Of a stretch of 37,683 bases of DNA, positions 17,331 through 26,748 are shown in pieces (the first letter of the stretch is position 1; each line of letters starts with the position of its first letter). The notes under the pieces are model-generated. The model was not told where the DNA came from, did no database searches, and worked only from the letters and a program-made list of their open reading frames with translations. The position numbers and the translations under genes were made by a program. Source of the stretch: Herminiimonas sp. CN (GTDB lineage Bacteria > Pseudomonadota > Gammaproteobacteria > Burkholderiales > Burkholderiaceae_D); the NCBI RefSeq assembly GCF_000622895.1, contig NZ_AVCC01000030.1:1-37683 (forward strand), written 5' to 3'.

Positions 17331-18238
17331 CAGGATGCGGCCGGCACCGTGACCGGCATTTCCGTCTCCGCAGCGCTGCTGCTCCACTGGCTGGCTATGA
17401 TGCCGGCGATCAGCAGCACGCCGCCGATCGCGCCGCCCCAGCCCATGGTTTCGCCGATCCAGAAATAGGCGGCGATAGCGGCGCAGGCCGGTTCGAACGC
17501 GTAGGTGACGGCCGCCTCGTTGGCGCTGGTATGGCGCTGGCCCCAGGCCTGCAGCGCAATGATGGCGGCGGTGGCGACGATGCCGAGGTAGAGCAGATTC
17601 GGGGCGTGCTGGTGCAGCGCCTGCTGCAGCAGCGTCCAGTCGAGCGGATGGCGCGGCAGCTCCCACAGCAGCAGCCAGAGCGCGGCGCAGACGCCGACCG
17701 TGATGACTTGCATCGCGGTCAGGGCCATCAGGTGGCTGGCCCTGCGGGTCGCCATTTCGGTCTGCTTGACGTAAATCCCGTAGCAAACCGCACCGCCCAG
17801 CGCCAGCGTGTCGCCATAAGACCAGGCCCCGCCATCCCAGCACAGCGCGGTGAGCCCGCCCAGCGCCAGCGCAACCGCCAGCACGATATGGCGCGGCGGC
17901 AGCTTGCCGGCCAGCACGCCCAGCAGCGGCACCACCAGCACGTTCAGGCCGGTGATGAAGGCGTTGCGGTTGGAACTGGTCAGCGCCAGGCCTTCGGTTT
18001 GCAGCATGAAGGAGGCAAACAGGGTCGCGCCCAATAGCGCGCCGGCCAGCAGATCGCCCCGCCGGGCGCGCCACAGGAAGGGCGCCAGCAGCAGCCCCGC
18101 CAGCGCAAAGCGCAGCAGCGCGATCCAGACCGCCGACAGATCGGCCGACAAATCCTTCATGGCCGGAAAGGTCGTGCCCCAGATGCAGGTCACAAGCAGC
18201 AGCGCCAGAATGCCGCGCAGGCGGTGAGGTATCAGCAT
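17330..18238 (-). CDS. EamA/DMT-family transporter
   Basis: A 302-residue inner-membrane protein of about ten hydrophobic segments with two EamA repeats: CIWGTTFPAMKDLSA near residue 18 in the first and AVTYAFEPACAAIAAYFWIGE in the second. The family exports amino acids and other metabolites; the substrate here is unknown. The ATG at 18238 (MLIPHRLRG) is preferred over the upstream ATG at 18298 because the extra 20 residues do not resemble the family, but ribosome binding signals are weak for both. A copy of the dispersed motif lies about 38 bases upstream. It is convergent with the MCE operon. Confidence 0.85.
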   Translation of the reverse strand: MLIPHRLRGILALLLVTCIWGTTFPAMKDLSADLSAVWIALLRFALAGLLLAPFLWRARRGDLLAGALLGATLFASFMLQTEGLALTSSNRNAFITGLNVLVVPLLGVLAGKLPPRHIVLAVALALGGLTALCWDGGAWSYGDTLALGGAVCYGIYVKQTEMATRRASHLMALTAMQVITVGVCAALWLLLWELPRHPLDWTLLQQALHQHAPNLLYLGIVATAAIIALQAWGQRHTSANEAAVTYAFEPACAAIAAYFWIGETMGWGGAIGGVLLIAGIIASQWSSSAAETEMPVTVPAAS

Positions 18239-18275
18239 GTTCAGGCTCGGATTATGAATGGGGTAAAAAAATATC

Positions 18276-18298
18276 ATACTACAAGCTGTATTTTTCAA
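18276..18298. repeat. ATAC-N7-TGTATTTTTCAA motif copy upstream of the EamA gene
   Basis: ATACTACAAGCTGTATTTTT is followed by CAAGCCCGC. Only the sixth T differs (C) from the copies at 3547, 13710 and 27211. It lies in the 179-base gap between the P6C dehydrogenase stop and the EamA start. On the minus strand the same bases include TTGAAA, which could be a -35 box. Confidence 0.55.
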
Positions 18299-18417
18299 GC
18301 CCGCATATTTTTATTTGAAAACAGCTTGGATAAACCTTATACCCCTGCAAAATACATTTGACTGAGGCGGCCGCGGCCGGCCCCGGATCACGGTTTATCG
18401 TGTCGCACGTTGAGCGC

Positions 18418-19941
18418 TTACAGACCGAAGCTGATCCCCTGCGCCAGCGGCAGCGCATCGCTGTAATTGATGGTATTGGTGGCGCGCCGCATGTAGGCTT
18501 TCCAGGCGTCGGAGCCGGATTCGCGGCCGCCGCCGGTTTCCTTCTCGCCGCCGAACGCGCCGCCGATCTCGGCGCCGCTGGGGCCGATGTTGACGTTGGC
18601 GATGCCGCAATCGCTGCCGGCCAGGAAGCGTTCCGCTTCGCGCAGGTCGGTGCTGAAGATGCAGGACGACAAGCCCTGCGGCACGCCGTTGTTCAGTCCG
18701 ATCGCTTGCTCCAGCGTCGCGTAGCGCAGCACGTACAGGATCGGCGCGAAGGTTTCATGCTGCATCAGCGCGGTCTGGGCCGGCATTTCCACCAGCGCCG
18801 GACGCACGTAATGGCCGCCGGCGCAGCCGTCCACCGCCACCGCTGCGCCGCCATGCACCCGCGCGCCATCGGCGCGCGCGGCCGCCAGCGCAGTCTGCAT
18901 CGCATCGCATGCCTGCGCATCGATCAGCGGCCCGACCAGGGTGCCGGCCTGCAGCGGATTGCCGACCGGCAGCGCGTCGTAGATGCTCTTAAGCTGCGGC
19001 AGCAGCGCGTCGTAAATGCTGTCGTGCACGAACAGGCGGCGCAGGCTGGTGCAGCGCTGGCCGGCGGTGCCGACCGCCGCAAAGGTGATCGCACGCAGGG
19101 CCAGCGCCAGATCGGCGCTGGGCGCGACGATCATCGCGTTGTTGCCGCCCAGCTCGAGAATCGTGCGCCCGAAGCGCTGCGCGCAGCGCTGGCCCACCGC
19201 GCGCCCCATCGCTGTGCTGCCGGTGGCGCTGACCAGCGCCACGCGGGCGTCGTCGACCAGCGTGCGGCCGGCATCGGCGGCGCCGATGATCAGTTCCGCC
19301 AGCCCGGGGGGCGCATCGCTGCCGAAGCGCGCGATGGCCCGCGCAAACAGGCTGTGCACCGCGATCGCGGTCAGCGGCGTTTTCTCGGACGGCTTCCACA
19401 CCACGCTGTTGCCGCACACCAGCGCCAGCGCGGCGTTCCACGACCACACCGCGACCGGAAAATTAAAGGCGGAAATCACGCCGACCACGCCGAGCGGATG
19501 CCAGACTTCCATCATCCGGTGGCCGGGGCGCTCGGACGCGATGGTCAGGCCGTACAGCTGGCGCGACAGGCCGACGGCGAAATCGCAGATATCGATCATT
19601 TCCTGCACTTCGCCCAGGCCTTCCTGCACGATCTTGCCGGCCTCCAGCGTGACCAGCGTGCCCAGCGCGGCCTTGTGGGCGCGCAGCTCGTCGCCGAACA
19701 GGCGCACCAGTTCGCCCCGGCGCGGCGCCGGCACCTGCCGCCATTGCGCAAACGCCGCTTGCGCCCGGCCGATGCATGCGCCGACCTGCGCGGCAGTATC
19801 GATGCGCAGGCTGGCCAGCGTTGCGCCGTCGAGCGGCGAGCGGCTGATCAGATCCTGGCCCTGATACTGACGCAGATCCACGCCGCATTCCTGCAATAAG
19901 GTTGAGAGATCAGTGGTGAGATTCGTTATGATGTCATTCAT
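18418..19941 (-). CDS. amaB: Piperideine-6-carboxylate / aminoadipate semialdehyde dehydrogenase (ALDH7 type)
   Basis: A 507-residue aldehyde dehydrogenase of the antiquitin (ALDH7) group. Landmarks are AFNFPVAVWSWNAALALVCG, the general-base glutamate in TILELGGNNAMI, the catalytic cysteine in AGQRCTSLRRLF and the ALDH7-type C-terminus FGGEKETGGGRESGSDAWK. Proteins of this group oxidise alpha-aminoadipate semialdehyde (in equilibrium with P6C) to 2-aminoadipate in lysine breakdown. It lies 24 bases after the saccharopine-dehydrogenase-family gene, so the two probably form an operon. The symbol follows the Pseudomonas name; the reaction is inferred from the subfamily and the context. Confidence 0.88.
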   Translation of the reverse strand: MNDIITNLTTDLSTLLQECGVDLRQYQGQDLISRSPLDGATLASLRIDTAAQVGACIGRAQAAFAQWRQVPAPRRGELVRLFGDELRAHKAALGTLVTLEAGKIVQEGLGEVQEMIDICDFAVGLSRQLYGLTIASERPGHRMMEVWHPLGVVGVISAFNFPVAVWSWNAALALVCGNSVVWKPSEKTPLTAIAVHSLFARAIARFGSDAPPGLAELIIGAADAGRTLVDDARVALVSATGSTAMGRAVGQRCAQRFGRTILELGGNNAMIVAPSADLALALRAITFAAVGTAGQRCTSLRRLFVHDSIYDALLPQLKSIYDALPVGNPLQAGTLVGPLIDAQACDAMQTALAAARADGARVHGGAAVAVDGCAGGHYVRPALVEMPAQTALMQHETFAPILYVLRYATLEQAIGLNNGVPQGLSSCIFSTDLREAERFLAGSDCGIANVNIGPSGAEIGGAFGGEKETGGGRESGSDAWKAYMRRATNTINYSDALPLAQGISFGL

Positions 19942-19965
19942 TGCTGCTCCTGTTATCCGGTACGC

Positions 19966-21057
19966 TTATGCCGCGTAGTATTGTCCGAAACGGTTGCCGA
20001 GGAAGTCGGCCAGCCTGGTCTGCTCCTGCCGCACCAGTCCGGCTTGCGGCAATTTTCCGGCCAGCACCAGATCGACCATGCTGCAGATCCCGGCTGCGGT
20101 GGTGATCTGGATCGCCGACAGCAGCTGGCCGTTGACCTCCCGGCTGTAAATCTTCTTCGCGTACGACTCCTGCTCCAGGCGCCCGCCGCGCATCCCGCAA
20201 ACGCTGACGAACACCAGCACCACGTCCTGCTTGGTCATCGGAATCGCGGTTTCCATGATTTCCTTGAGGATAGCGCGGCGCGCCGGCAAACCCAGCTGCA
20301 AGTCGCGGATCAGCATCTTGACGATGTCCCGATGGCCCGGATAGCGCACGGTTTTGTAGTTCAGGTTTTCGACCTTGCCGGCCAGCGTTTCGCACAGGGT
20401 GCCCAGGCCGCCGGAAGTATTGAAGGCTTCGTAGTGGATGCCGTCCAGCGCGAATGCCTCGATCTCTTCCAGCGCCGAAGTCTCGCGCAACTGGCCGTCG
20501 ACTATCGCTTCGCAGGGATTGCAGTATTCGTTGATCAAGCCGTCGGTACTCCAGGTCAGGTTGTACTTGAACGCATTGTTCGGATAGATCGGCAACGCGC
20601 CGACCCGCATGCTGAGATCGCGCAGGCTGTCGAAGCGGCTGGCGACATCGCTGGCGACGATCGAAATGAAGCCCGGCGCCAGCCCGCACTGCGGCACGAA
20701 AGCGGTGCTGGCACCTTCGGCAATCTGCTTGACGATGCGGGTGCTCTCGACATCCTCGGTCAGATCGAAATAGTGCGAGCAGGCCACCTTGGCCGCCGCC
20801 GCAATCACCGGCGTCAGGAAGTACGGGCAGGCCGACAGCGTCGCCTGGTGGCCGTCGATCAGCCGGGTCACTGTAGATGCGTCAGAAATATCGGCCTCGA
20901 CCACGCGCACATTGGGGAAGCCGGCCTGGCGGATGGTATCCAGCCGCAACGGATCGCGGTCGGCCACGGTCACTGCATAATCACCGCTGTGGGACAACAG
21001 GTTCAGGATGGCGTCGCCGATTTTACCGGCGCCCAACAGGATCAATTTGCTTGTCAT
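19966..21057 (-). CDS. Saccharopine dehydrogenase-family enzyme, probable lysine 6-dehydrogenase
   Basis: A 363-residue oxidoreductase with an N-terminal NAD(P)-binding Rossmann motif LGAGKIGDAI and a saccharopine dehydrogenase-type catalytic part (CGLAPGFISIVASDVA, AFNTSGGLGTL). The length fits single-domain lysine 6-dehydrogenase (lysine plus NAD to P6C and ammonia) rather than the longer bifunctional LKR/SDH. The neighbouring P6C dehydrogenase supports this role. Saccharopine reductase or a related lysine-family dehydrogenase are alternatives. An Lrp-type regulator is divergent from it, 143 bases away. Confidence 0.82.
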   Translation of the reverse strand: MTSKLILLGAGKIGDAILNLLSHSGDYAVTVADRDPLRLDTIRQAGFPNVRVVEADISDASTVTRLIDGHQATLSACPYFLTPVIAAAAKVACSHYFDLTEDVESTRIVKQIAEGASTAFVPQCGLAPGFISIVASDVASRFDSLRDLSMRVGALPIYPNNAFKYNLTWSTDGLINEYCNPCEAIVDGQLRETSALEEIEAFALDGIHYEAFNTSGGLGTLCETLAGKVENLNYKTVRYPGHRDIVKMLIRDLQLGLPARRAILKEIMETAIPMTKQDVVLVFVSVCGMRGGRLEQESYAKKIYSREVNGQLLSAIQITTAAGICSMVDLVLAGKLPQAGLVRQEQTRLADFLGNRFGQYYAA

Positions 21058-21151
21058 GGTCGTCTCCGCCTGGTTCTGGTTATGGAAGTATTGTTGAAAT
21101 AAGTTTAGAACCAGGCGCTGTCGGAAAATAGAGAGAACAATGTCGTCAGAA

Positions 21152-21168
21152 TGTACTATCCTGATACA
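21152..21168. promoter_or_regulatory. Possible operator between the lysine genes and the Lrp-type regulator
   Basis: A short inverted repeat TGTA-N9-TACA lies within a longer partial symmetry (AATGTAC, GATACAAATT). It sits in the 143-base divergent region, close to the regulator start. Lrp/AsnC proteins commonly bind such AT-rich symmetric sites next to their own gene. Arms this short could occur by chance. Confidence 0.3.
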
Positions 21169-21200
21169 AATTGACCAAGAAGCACTACACTCTGGAATAC

Positions 21201-21647
21201 ATGAAACCGAATCTGGATGACGTCGACAGTAAAATTCTGGCCTTGCTGATGGACGATGCGCGCATGCCGGTCTCCACCATCGCCAAGCGGGTCGGGGTGG
21301 CGCGCACCACCGCGATCGCCCGCATCAGCGGCTTGGAGAAGCGCGGCGTGATCGCCGGTTACGGCTTGCGCCTGAACCAGGCGCTGTACCAGCCGGCGGT
21401 GCGCGCGTATGTCGGCATCGCGGTCGATCCGCGCCAGGCCGGCGCCCTGGTCAGCGCGCTGGAAAAAATCCCGGAAGTCGAATCCCTGTGCGCAGTCAGC
21501 GGCGCCATCGATTACATGCTCACGCTGCGCTGCCGCTCGACCGGCGAGCTGGACCATCTGCTGGACAAGATCGGCCTCATCAACGGCGTGCGCCAGACCT
21601 CGACTTCGATCATCCTGAGCAAGCGCATCGACCGCAGCCCGATATAA
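21201..21647 (+). CDS. Lrp/AsnC-family regulator
   Basis: A 148-residue regulator with an N-terminal helix-turn-helix (DDVDSKILALLMDDARMPVS then TTAIARISGLEKRGVI) and a C-terminal RAM ligand-binding domain (YVGIAVDPRQ, VESLCAVSGAIDYMLTLRC). The ATG at 21201 is chosen over a TTG at 21171, which lacks a ribosome binding signal. It is divergent from the lysine-degradation pair and is the likely lysine-responsive regulator of them (inference). The MarR gene follows after 22 bases. Confidence 0.9.
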   Translation: MKPNLDDVDSKILALLMDDARMPVSTIAKRVGVARTTAIARISGLEKRGVIAGYGLRLNQALYQPAVRAYVGIAVDPRQAGALVSALEKIPEVESLCAVSGAIDYMLTLRCRSTGELDHLLDKIGLINGVRQTSTSIILSKRIDRSPI

Positions 21648-21669
21648 TCCTAATAATTCTAATTCCGCC

Positions 21670-22143
21670 ATGAAAGAACGCTATTTACGCAGCCTGCGCC
21701 TATTGTCAGAGTGCTATCACAGCTTCGAGCAAATGTCCGGGGCCGACATCCGCAAGACCGGCCTGACCCAGGCCCAATTCGACATCATCGTCACTCTCGG
21801 CAATACGGCGGGCATGACCTTCAAGGAACTGGGCCGGAAAACCCTGATTACCAAAGGCACCCTGACCGGCGTCATCGACCGCCTGGAAACCCGGCAACTG
21901 GTGCGGCGCATCAGCGGCCGGGAAGACCGCCGCAACACCATCGTGCAACTGACTGCAGCCGGCGAACGCACCTTCGAGCAAGTGTTCGATCCGCATATAC
22001 AGTTCTGCAAACAGCCGTTCTCCGGCTATACCGAAACTGATTTCATCACGCTAGAGGAAACTCTCGAAAAACTCAAAAACCGGCTCGATGCGACGATTGC
22101 GACGACAAAGACAGCTGCACAAGGAAGAAAAAGCAGCTTATGA
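21670..22143 (+). CDS. MarR-family transcriptional regulator
   Basis: A 157-residue winged-helix protein. The recognition-helix and wing region is KTLITKGTLTGVIDRLETRQ and RRISGREDRRNTIVQLT, the standard MarR signature (D-R-R-...-L-T). The C-terminal tail is Lys/Ala-rich. The ligand and targets are unknown; the neighbouring lysine genes or the MarR gene itself are the nearest candidates. No clear ribosome binding site precedes the ATG. Confidence 0.88.
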   Translation: MKERYLRSLRLLSECYHSFEQMSGADIRKTGLTQAQFDIIVTLGNTAGMTFKELGRKTLITKGTLTGVIDRLETRQLVRRISGREDRRNTIVQLTAAGERTFEQVFDPHIQFCKQPFSGYTETDFITLEETLEKLKNRLDATIATTKTAAQGRKSSL

Positions 22144-22235
22144 TGACAACCGCGTGACAAGTTTAATTTGCATGCAATCGAGACCAAGTCATCAAGCAAC
22201 GTCGTTTACCATCTGCTCCCACTTTGCGCATCAAC

Positions 22236-23660
22236 ATGATAAAACCCCCACCGCCGATTGGCGCCGCGCAAAATCGCCAGGCGCTGCTGGAATACCAGGC
22301 GCTGCTGGACAATGTTGCGCTGGGCATCGCATTTATCCGCGACGGTTGTTTTTTGCACTGCAACTCGCGCTTTAGCGAAATATTCGGCTGGCCGGGCGAG
22401 CAGCTGGCCGGGCAGCCGGCCAGCCTGCTGCATCCATCGGCGCAGGCAGGTGCCGAACTCTCCAGTCTTGCCAGCGCGACGCTGGGCCGCAGGCAACCGT
22501 TCGATACCGAACTGCTGCTGCAGAAGCGCGACCGCAGCATGTGCTGGTGCCGCCTGCGGATAAACACGATCGATCCGGCTGATCCCGACCAAGGCCAGAT
22601 CTACCTGATCGAAGACATCACCGAACGCCGCGCCGACGACGCCTCCGCGCAGCGGCTGCTGCTGGAGCATCAGGCAATTCTGGACAACGTCTCGCTGGCC
22701 ATCACCTTCACCCGCAAACGCCATTTCTTGCACTGCAACCAGCGTTTTAGCGAAATGTTCGGCTGGCCCAGCGACGAACTGATCCAGCAGACTACCGACG
22801 CCCTGTATCCGTCGCCGCAAGCGTTCGCCGAACTGTCCAGCCTGGCCCGGGCCACGCTGGGCCGCGGAGAGCGGCTCGATACCGAGCTGCTGATGCGCAG
22901 GCGCGACGGCAGCACGTTCTGGTGCCGCCTGCTGGCCAAGGCGATTGATCCGGACGATCTCGGCCGTGGCTCGATCTACATCACCGAAGACATCACCGAC
23001 CGCAGGCTCGCACAGGAAGCGCTGGTGCGCGCGCGCGACACTCTGGAGCTGCGGGTGCAGGAGCGCACCGCAGAACTGGCCACCGCCAATCAGCGCCTGC
23101 AAGCCGAGATCCAGGAGCGCCTGCAAGCGGAAAAACAGATCCGTCACCTGGCCGATCACGATGCCTTGACCGATTTGCCCAACCGCCGTCTGCTGGAAGA
23201 CCGGCTCAGGCAAGCGATGGCTGCAGCCAGGCGCAGCGGCAACCAGGTGGCCGTCATGTTTATCGATCTGGACAGTTTCAAGCCGATCAACGACTTGCTC
23301 GGCCACCGGGTCGGCGACCTGCTGTTGCAGGCGGTGGCGAAGCGGCTGCGCGGCCTGCTGCGCGCGGTCGATACCGTGGCGCGCATCGGCGGCGACGAGT
23401 TCGTTCTGGTGCTGCCCGACATGCACTCGCAGTCGACCTCCTCGGGCGAGAGCGCCAAAAGAATCCTGGCCGCGCTGGTACAGCCGTACCAGATCGACGG
23501 CAATATACTGACTGTCACGCCCAGCATCGGCATCAGCCACTACCCCGAACACGGCAGCAATGTCGATGCCCTGATAGCCCGCGCCGACGACGCCATGTAC
23601 CGGGCCAAGCAAATGGGGCGCAGGAATTACCAGTTTTATATCGACCCCAGAAAGGAATAG
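22236..23660 (+). CDS. Diguanylate cyclase with two PAS domains (PAS-PAS-GGDEF)
   Basis: A 474-residue soluble protein. Two PAS domains (about 13-135 and 140-265) are clear tandem duplicates: FLHCNSRFSEIFGWP and FLHCNQRFSEMFGWP, then FDTELLLQKRD and LDTELLMRRRD. A helical linker (about 268-310) leads to a GGDEF domain (about 310-470). The active site ARIGGDEFVLVL is intact and the inhibitory RxxD site (RAVD) lies five residues before it, so c-di-GMP synthesis with product inhibition is expected. There is no EAL domain and no membrane segment. The ATG at 22236 is used; a TTG at 22224 is also open. The ligand of the PAS domains is unknown. Confidence 0.93.
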   Translation: MIKPPPPIGAAQNRQALLEYQALLDNVALGIAFIRDGCFLHCNSRFSEIFGWPGEQLAGQPASLLHPSAQAGAELSSLASATLGRRQPFDTELLLQKRDRSMCWCRLRINTIDPADPDQGQIYLIEDITERRADDASAQRLLLEHQAILDNVSLAITFTRKRHFLHCNQRFSEMFGWPSDELIQQTTDALYPSPQAFAELSSLARATLGRGERLDTELLMRRRDGSTFWCRLLAKAIDPDDLGRGSIYITEDITDRRLAQEALVRARDTLELRVQERTAELATANQRLQAEIQERLQAEKQIRHLADHDALTDLPNRRLLEDRLRQAMAAARRSGNQVAVMFIDLDSFKPINDLLGHRVGDLLLQAVAKRLRGLLRAVDTVARIGGDEFVLVLPDMHSQSTSSGESAKRILAALVQPYQIDGNILTVTPSIGISHYPEHGSNVDALIARADDAMYRAKQMGRRNYQFYIDPRKE

Positions 23661-23693
23661 TCTTTCATTTTCACCGCAGCCGGATCGCGCGTA

Positions 23694-23730
23694 TAAAAAA
23701 AGCCAGCCGGCAGATTTCTGGCGGCTGGCT
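23694..23730 (-). terminator. Terminator of the secDF operon
   Basis: On the minus strand AGCCAGCCG pairs with CGGCTGGCT across a 12-base loop and is followed by seven T. It lies 20 bases after the secF stop. Confidence 0.85.
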
Positions 23731-23749
23731 TGGAAGCAGCTTCGAAGGC

Positions 23750-24691
23750 TTATACTACCGCGCCATCGTTTTCGACCTTATCCTTGACCGGCTTGACCAG
23801 GTCTTCGCGCTTGATGCCGAGCCACATTGCGATGGCGGCGGCGACGAACACCGAAGAATAAATCCCGAACAGAATCCCGATCGTCAGCGCCACCGCAAAA
23901 TAATGCAGCGCCGGGCCGCCGAACAGCATCATCGACAGCACCATGATCTGGGTCGAGCCGTGCGTGATGACGGTGCGCGAAATGGTGCTGGTGATCGCGT
24001 GGTCGATGACCTGCGGCACCGCCATCTTGCGGTGTTTGCGGAACATTTCGCGGATGCGGTCGAAGATAACCACCGATTCATTGACCGAATAGCCGAGCAC
24101 CGCCAGCACCCCGGCCAGCACCGAGAGCGAAAACTCCCACTGGAAGAACGCGAAGAAGCCCAGGATGATGACCACGTCGTGCAGGTTGGCGATAATCGCC
24201 GCCACCGCGAACTTCCATTCGAAGCGCAGCGCCAGATAGACCACGATACCGAAGATCACCATCGCCAGCGCCATCAGGCCGTCGTGCGCGAGCTCCTCGC
24301 CCACCTGCGGCCCGACGAACTCGGCGCGCTTGAGCACCACCTCGGCATCCTTGGCCTTGAGCACCGCCATCACCTTGCTGTTTTGCTCGGCTGCCGTCAC
24401 GCCGCTCTTCAGCGGCAGGCGGATCATCACGTCCTGCGCAGTGCCGAAGCTCTGCACCTGGTTATCCGCATAGCCGAGCGTTTCGACCGATTTGCGGATG
24501 CCGTCGAGGTCGGCCGCCTTCGAATACGTCACCTCCATCACGGTGCCGCCGGTAAATTCAATCGACAGATGCAGGCCCCGGTGCAGCAGGAAAAACACCG
24601 CCAGCGCAAACGTGATCACCGAGATCGCATTGAGTATCAATGCGTGGCGCATAAACGGAATATCTTTTTTGATGCGGAATAATTCCATCAT
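23750..24691 (-). CDS. secF: Protein translocase subunit SecF
   Basis: A 313-residue inner-membrane protein of the SecDF complex, which uses the proton gradient to help export through SecYEG. The N-terminal segment MELFRIKKDIPFMRHALILN, the periplasmic-domain start LSIEFTGGTVMEV and the membrane motif VLGYSVNESVVIFDRIRE near residue 205 are typical. Two adjacent ATGs (24691, 24688) are possible; AAGGA spacing favours the second. It follows secD by about 100 bases. Confidence 0.96.
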   Translation of the reverse strand: MMELFRIKKDIPFMRHALILNAISVITFALAVFFLLHRGLHLSIEFTGGTVMEVTYSKAADLDGIRKSVETLGYADNQVQSFGTAQDVMIRLPLKSGVTAAEQNSKVMAVLKAKDAEVVLKRAEFVGPQVGEELAHDGLMALAMVIFGIVVYLALRFEWKFAVAAIIANLHDVVIILGFFAFFQWEFSLSVLAGVLAVLGYSVNESVVIFDRIREMFRKHRKMAVPQVIDHAITSTISRTVITHGSTQIMVLSMMLFGGPALHYFAVALTIGILFGIYSSVFVAAAIAMWLGIKREDLVKPVKDKVENDGAVV

Positions 24692-24794
24692 CGATCCTTT
24701 CGATGCGGCCCCGGCCTGACCGGAGTACCGCGAGATGCTTGATTAAAACTGATTCAGGCGCAGTGCGGCCAGCCTCCTGGCCGGCCTGCGCGGT

Positions 24795-26654
24795 TCAATG
24801 TTCCGGCTTCCAGATCTGCCCGATCGACAGGCTGGTCAGCTTCTTCTTGCGGCCGTACCACAGGTTGGCCAGGCCGCGCGAGACGAACACCGACGAGAAA
24901 ATCGAGGTCACGATGCCGATGCAATGCACCACCGCGAAGCCGCGAATCGCGCCGGAACCGAAGATCAGCAGCGCCAGGCCGGCGATCAGCGTGGTCACGT
25001 TGGAGTCCAGAATGGTGGCCCAGGCCCGGTCGAAGCCCATCGCAATCGCCACCTGCGGCGAGTGCCCGGCGCGCAGTTCTTCGCGGATCCGTTCGTTGAT
25101 CAGCACGTTGGCGTCGATCGCCATCCCGAGCGTGAGCGCAATCGCGGCAATTCCGGGCAAGGTCAGGGTCGCCTGCAGCAACGACAGGATCGCCACCAGC
25201 AACAGCAGGTTGGTCGACAGGGCCAGCACGCTGAACAGGCCAAACAGCATGTAATACACGGTCATGAAAGCGGCCACCGCCAGAAAGCCGTACATGGTCG
25301 AGTCGAAGCCCTTCTTGATGTTTTCGGCACCGAGCTGCGGGCCGATGGTGCGCTCCTCGATGATTTCCATCGGCGCCGCCAGCGAACCGGCGCGCAGCAG
25401 CAGCGCCAGGTCGCTGGATGCTTCGGACGAGCCTTCCCCGGTGATCTGGAAGCGCGCGCCGAGTTCATCCTGGATGGTCGCCACCGTCAGCACTTCGCCG
25501 CGGTTCTTCTCGAACAGCACGATCGCCATCGATTTGCCGATCTTGCCGCGGGTGGCGTCGCGCATGCGGCGCCCGCCGTCGCCGTTCAGGTCGACGCTGA
25601 CCGACGGCCGGTGATTCTGATCGAAGCTGGCGCTGGCGCTGGAGATATAGTCGCCGGTAATGATCGGCTCCTTGTACAGCACCACCGGCGCGCCCTTGCC
25701 GACCTTGAACAGTTCGGAGCCGAACGGGATCGCGGCGGTTTCTTCGGTGCCGCGGGTGACCGTTTCATCGACCATCCGCACTTCCAGCGTGGCGGTGCGG
25801 CCGATGATGTCCTTGGCGCGCGAAACGTCCTGTACGCCCGGCAACTGCACCACGATCCGGCTGGCGCCCTGGCGCTGGATGATCGGCTCGGCCACCCCGA
25901 GCTCGTTGACGCGCTTGGACAGGGTCGTGATGTTTTGCTGCACGCCGTCATCCAGGGTCTTCTTCAGCGCTTCCGGCTTCATGCCCATTGCCAGCTTGAG
26001 TTCGCTGCCGCTGCCGCTGGCGCTGAATGTTAGTTCGCCCAGTTGCGAAGCCAGCTCGTTCTGCGCCTTGTCCAGCGTGGCCTGATCGCGGAACTGCAGC
26101 TCCAGCGTATCGGCGCTGCGGGTCAGGCCGGCGTGACGGATGTTCTTGTCGCGCAAAATGCTGCGCACGCTGGCCTGCAAGCCCTGCAGGCGCTTGTTCA
26201 GCACCGCCTTGGTGTCGACTTCCATCAGGAAATGCACGCCGCCGCGCAAATCGAGGCCGAGGTACATCGGCATCGCATGCAGGCTTTGCAGCCAGCCGGG
26301 CGTATTCGGCAGCAGGTTGAAGGCGACGATGTACACCGGATCCGCCGGATCGGTATTGAGTTCTTTTTCCAGCAAGGCCTTGGCCTTGAACTGGGCGTCG
26401 GGATCGGCGAAGCGGGCGCGCACTGAACCCTGATTGCCGACCGCTTCGAAGGCCACGCCGCCGGTCGCCATGCCGCCGGTTCGCAGAATATGCTCGACCC
26501 GCGCAACCAGGCCGGCATCGACCTTGATGGTGGCTTTGGCGCTGCTGATTTGCACTGCGGGTGACTCGCCGAAGAAATTCGGCAATGTATACAAAACGCC
26601 GAGCACCAGCGCAAAGGCGATAACAAGGTACTTCCAGAGGGGATAGCGGTTCAT
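24795..26654 (-). CDS. secD: Protein translocase subunit SecD
   Basis: A 619-residue protein with an N-terminal membrane segment (MNRYPLWKYLVIAFALVLG), a large periplasmic P1 region, the motif LGLDLRGGVHFLMEVD near residue 115, and the C-terminal RND-like membrane domain with LTLGMAIDANVLINERIREE near residue 525. Length and order are normal for the family. It is the middle gene of yajC-secD-secF. Confidence 0.97.
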   Translation of the reverse strand: MNRYPLWKYLVIAFALVLGVLYTLPNFFGESPAVQISSAKATIKVDAGLVARVEHILRTGGMATGGVAFEAVGNQGSVRARFADPDAQFKAKALLEKELNTDPADPVYIVAFNLLPNTPGWLQSLHAMPMYLGLDLRGGVHFLMEVDTKAVLNKRLQGLQASVRSILRDKNIRHAGLTRSADTLELQFRDQATLDKAQNELASQLGELTFSASGSGSELKLAMGMKPEALKKTLDDGVQQNITTLSKRVNELGVAEPIIQRQGASRIVVQLPGVQDVSRAKDIIGRTATLEVRMVDETVTRGTEETAAIPFGSELFKVGKGAPVVLYKEPIITGDYISSASASFDQNHRPSVSVDLNGDGGRRMRDATRGKIGKSMAIVLFEKNRGEVLTVATIQDELGARFQITGEGSSEASSDLALLLRAGSLAAPMEIIEERTIGPQLGAENIKKGFDSTMYGFLAVAAFMTVYYMLFGLFSVLALSTNLLLLVAILSLLQATLTLPGIAAIALTLGMAIDANVLINERIREELRAGHSPQVAIAMGFDRAWATILDSNVTTLIAGLALLIFGSGAIRGFAVVHCIGIVTSIFSSVFVSRGLANLWYGRKKKLTSLSIGQIWKPEH

Positions 26655-26748
26655 ATTGATTCAATGTTCAGGGTTGGCCGCCGGGCAGAATGGCCTGGGA
26701 GACTTGAATGGCCGGTGCCGCTCGTTGCGCGCACCGGCACACGCAGCA

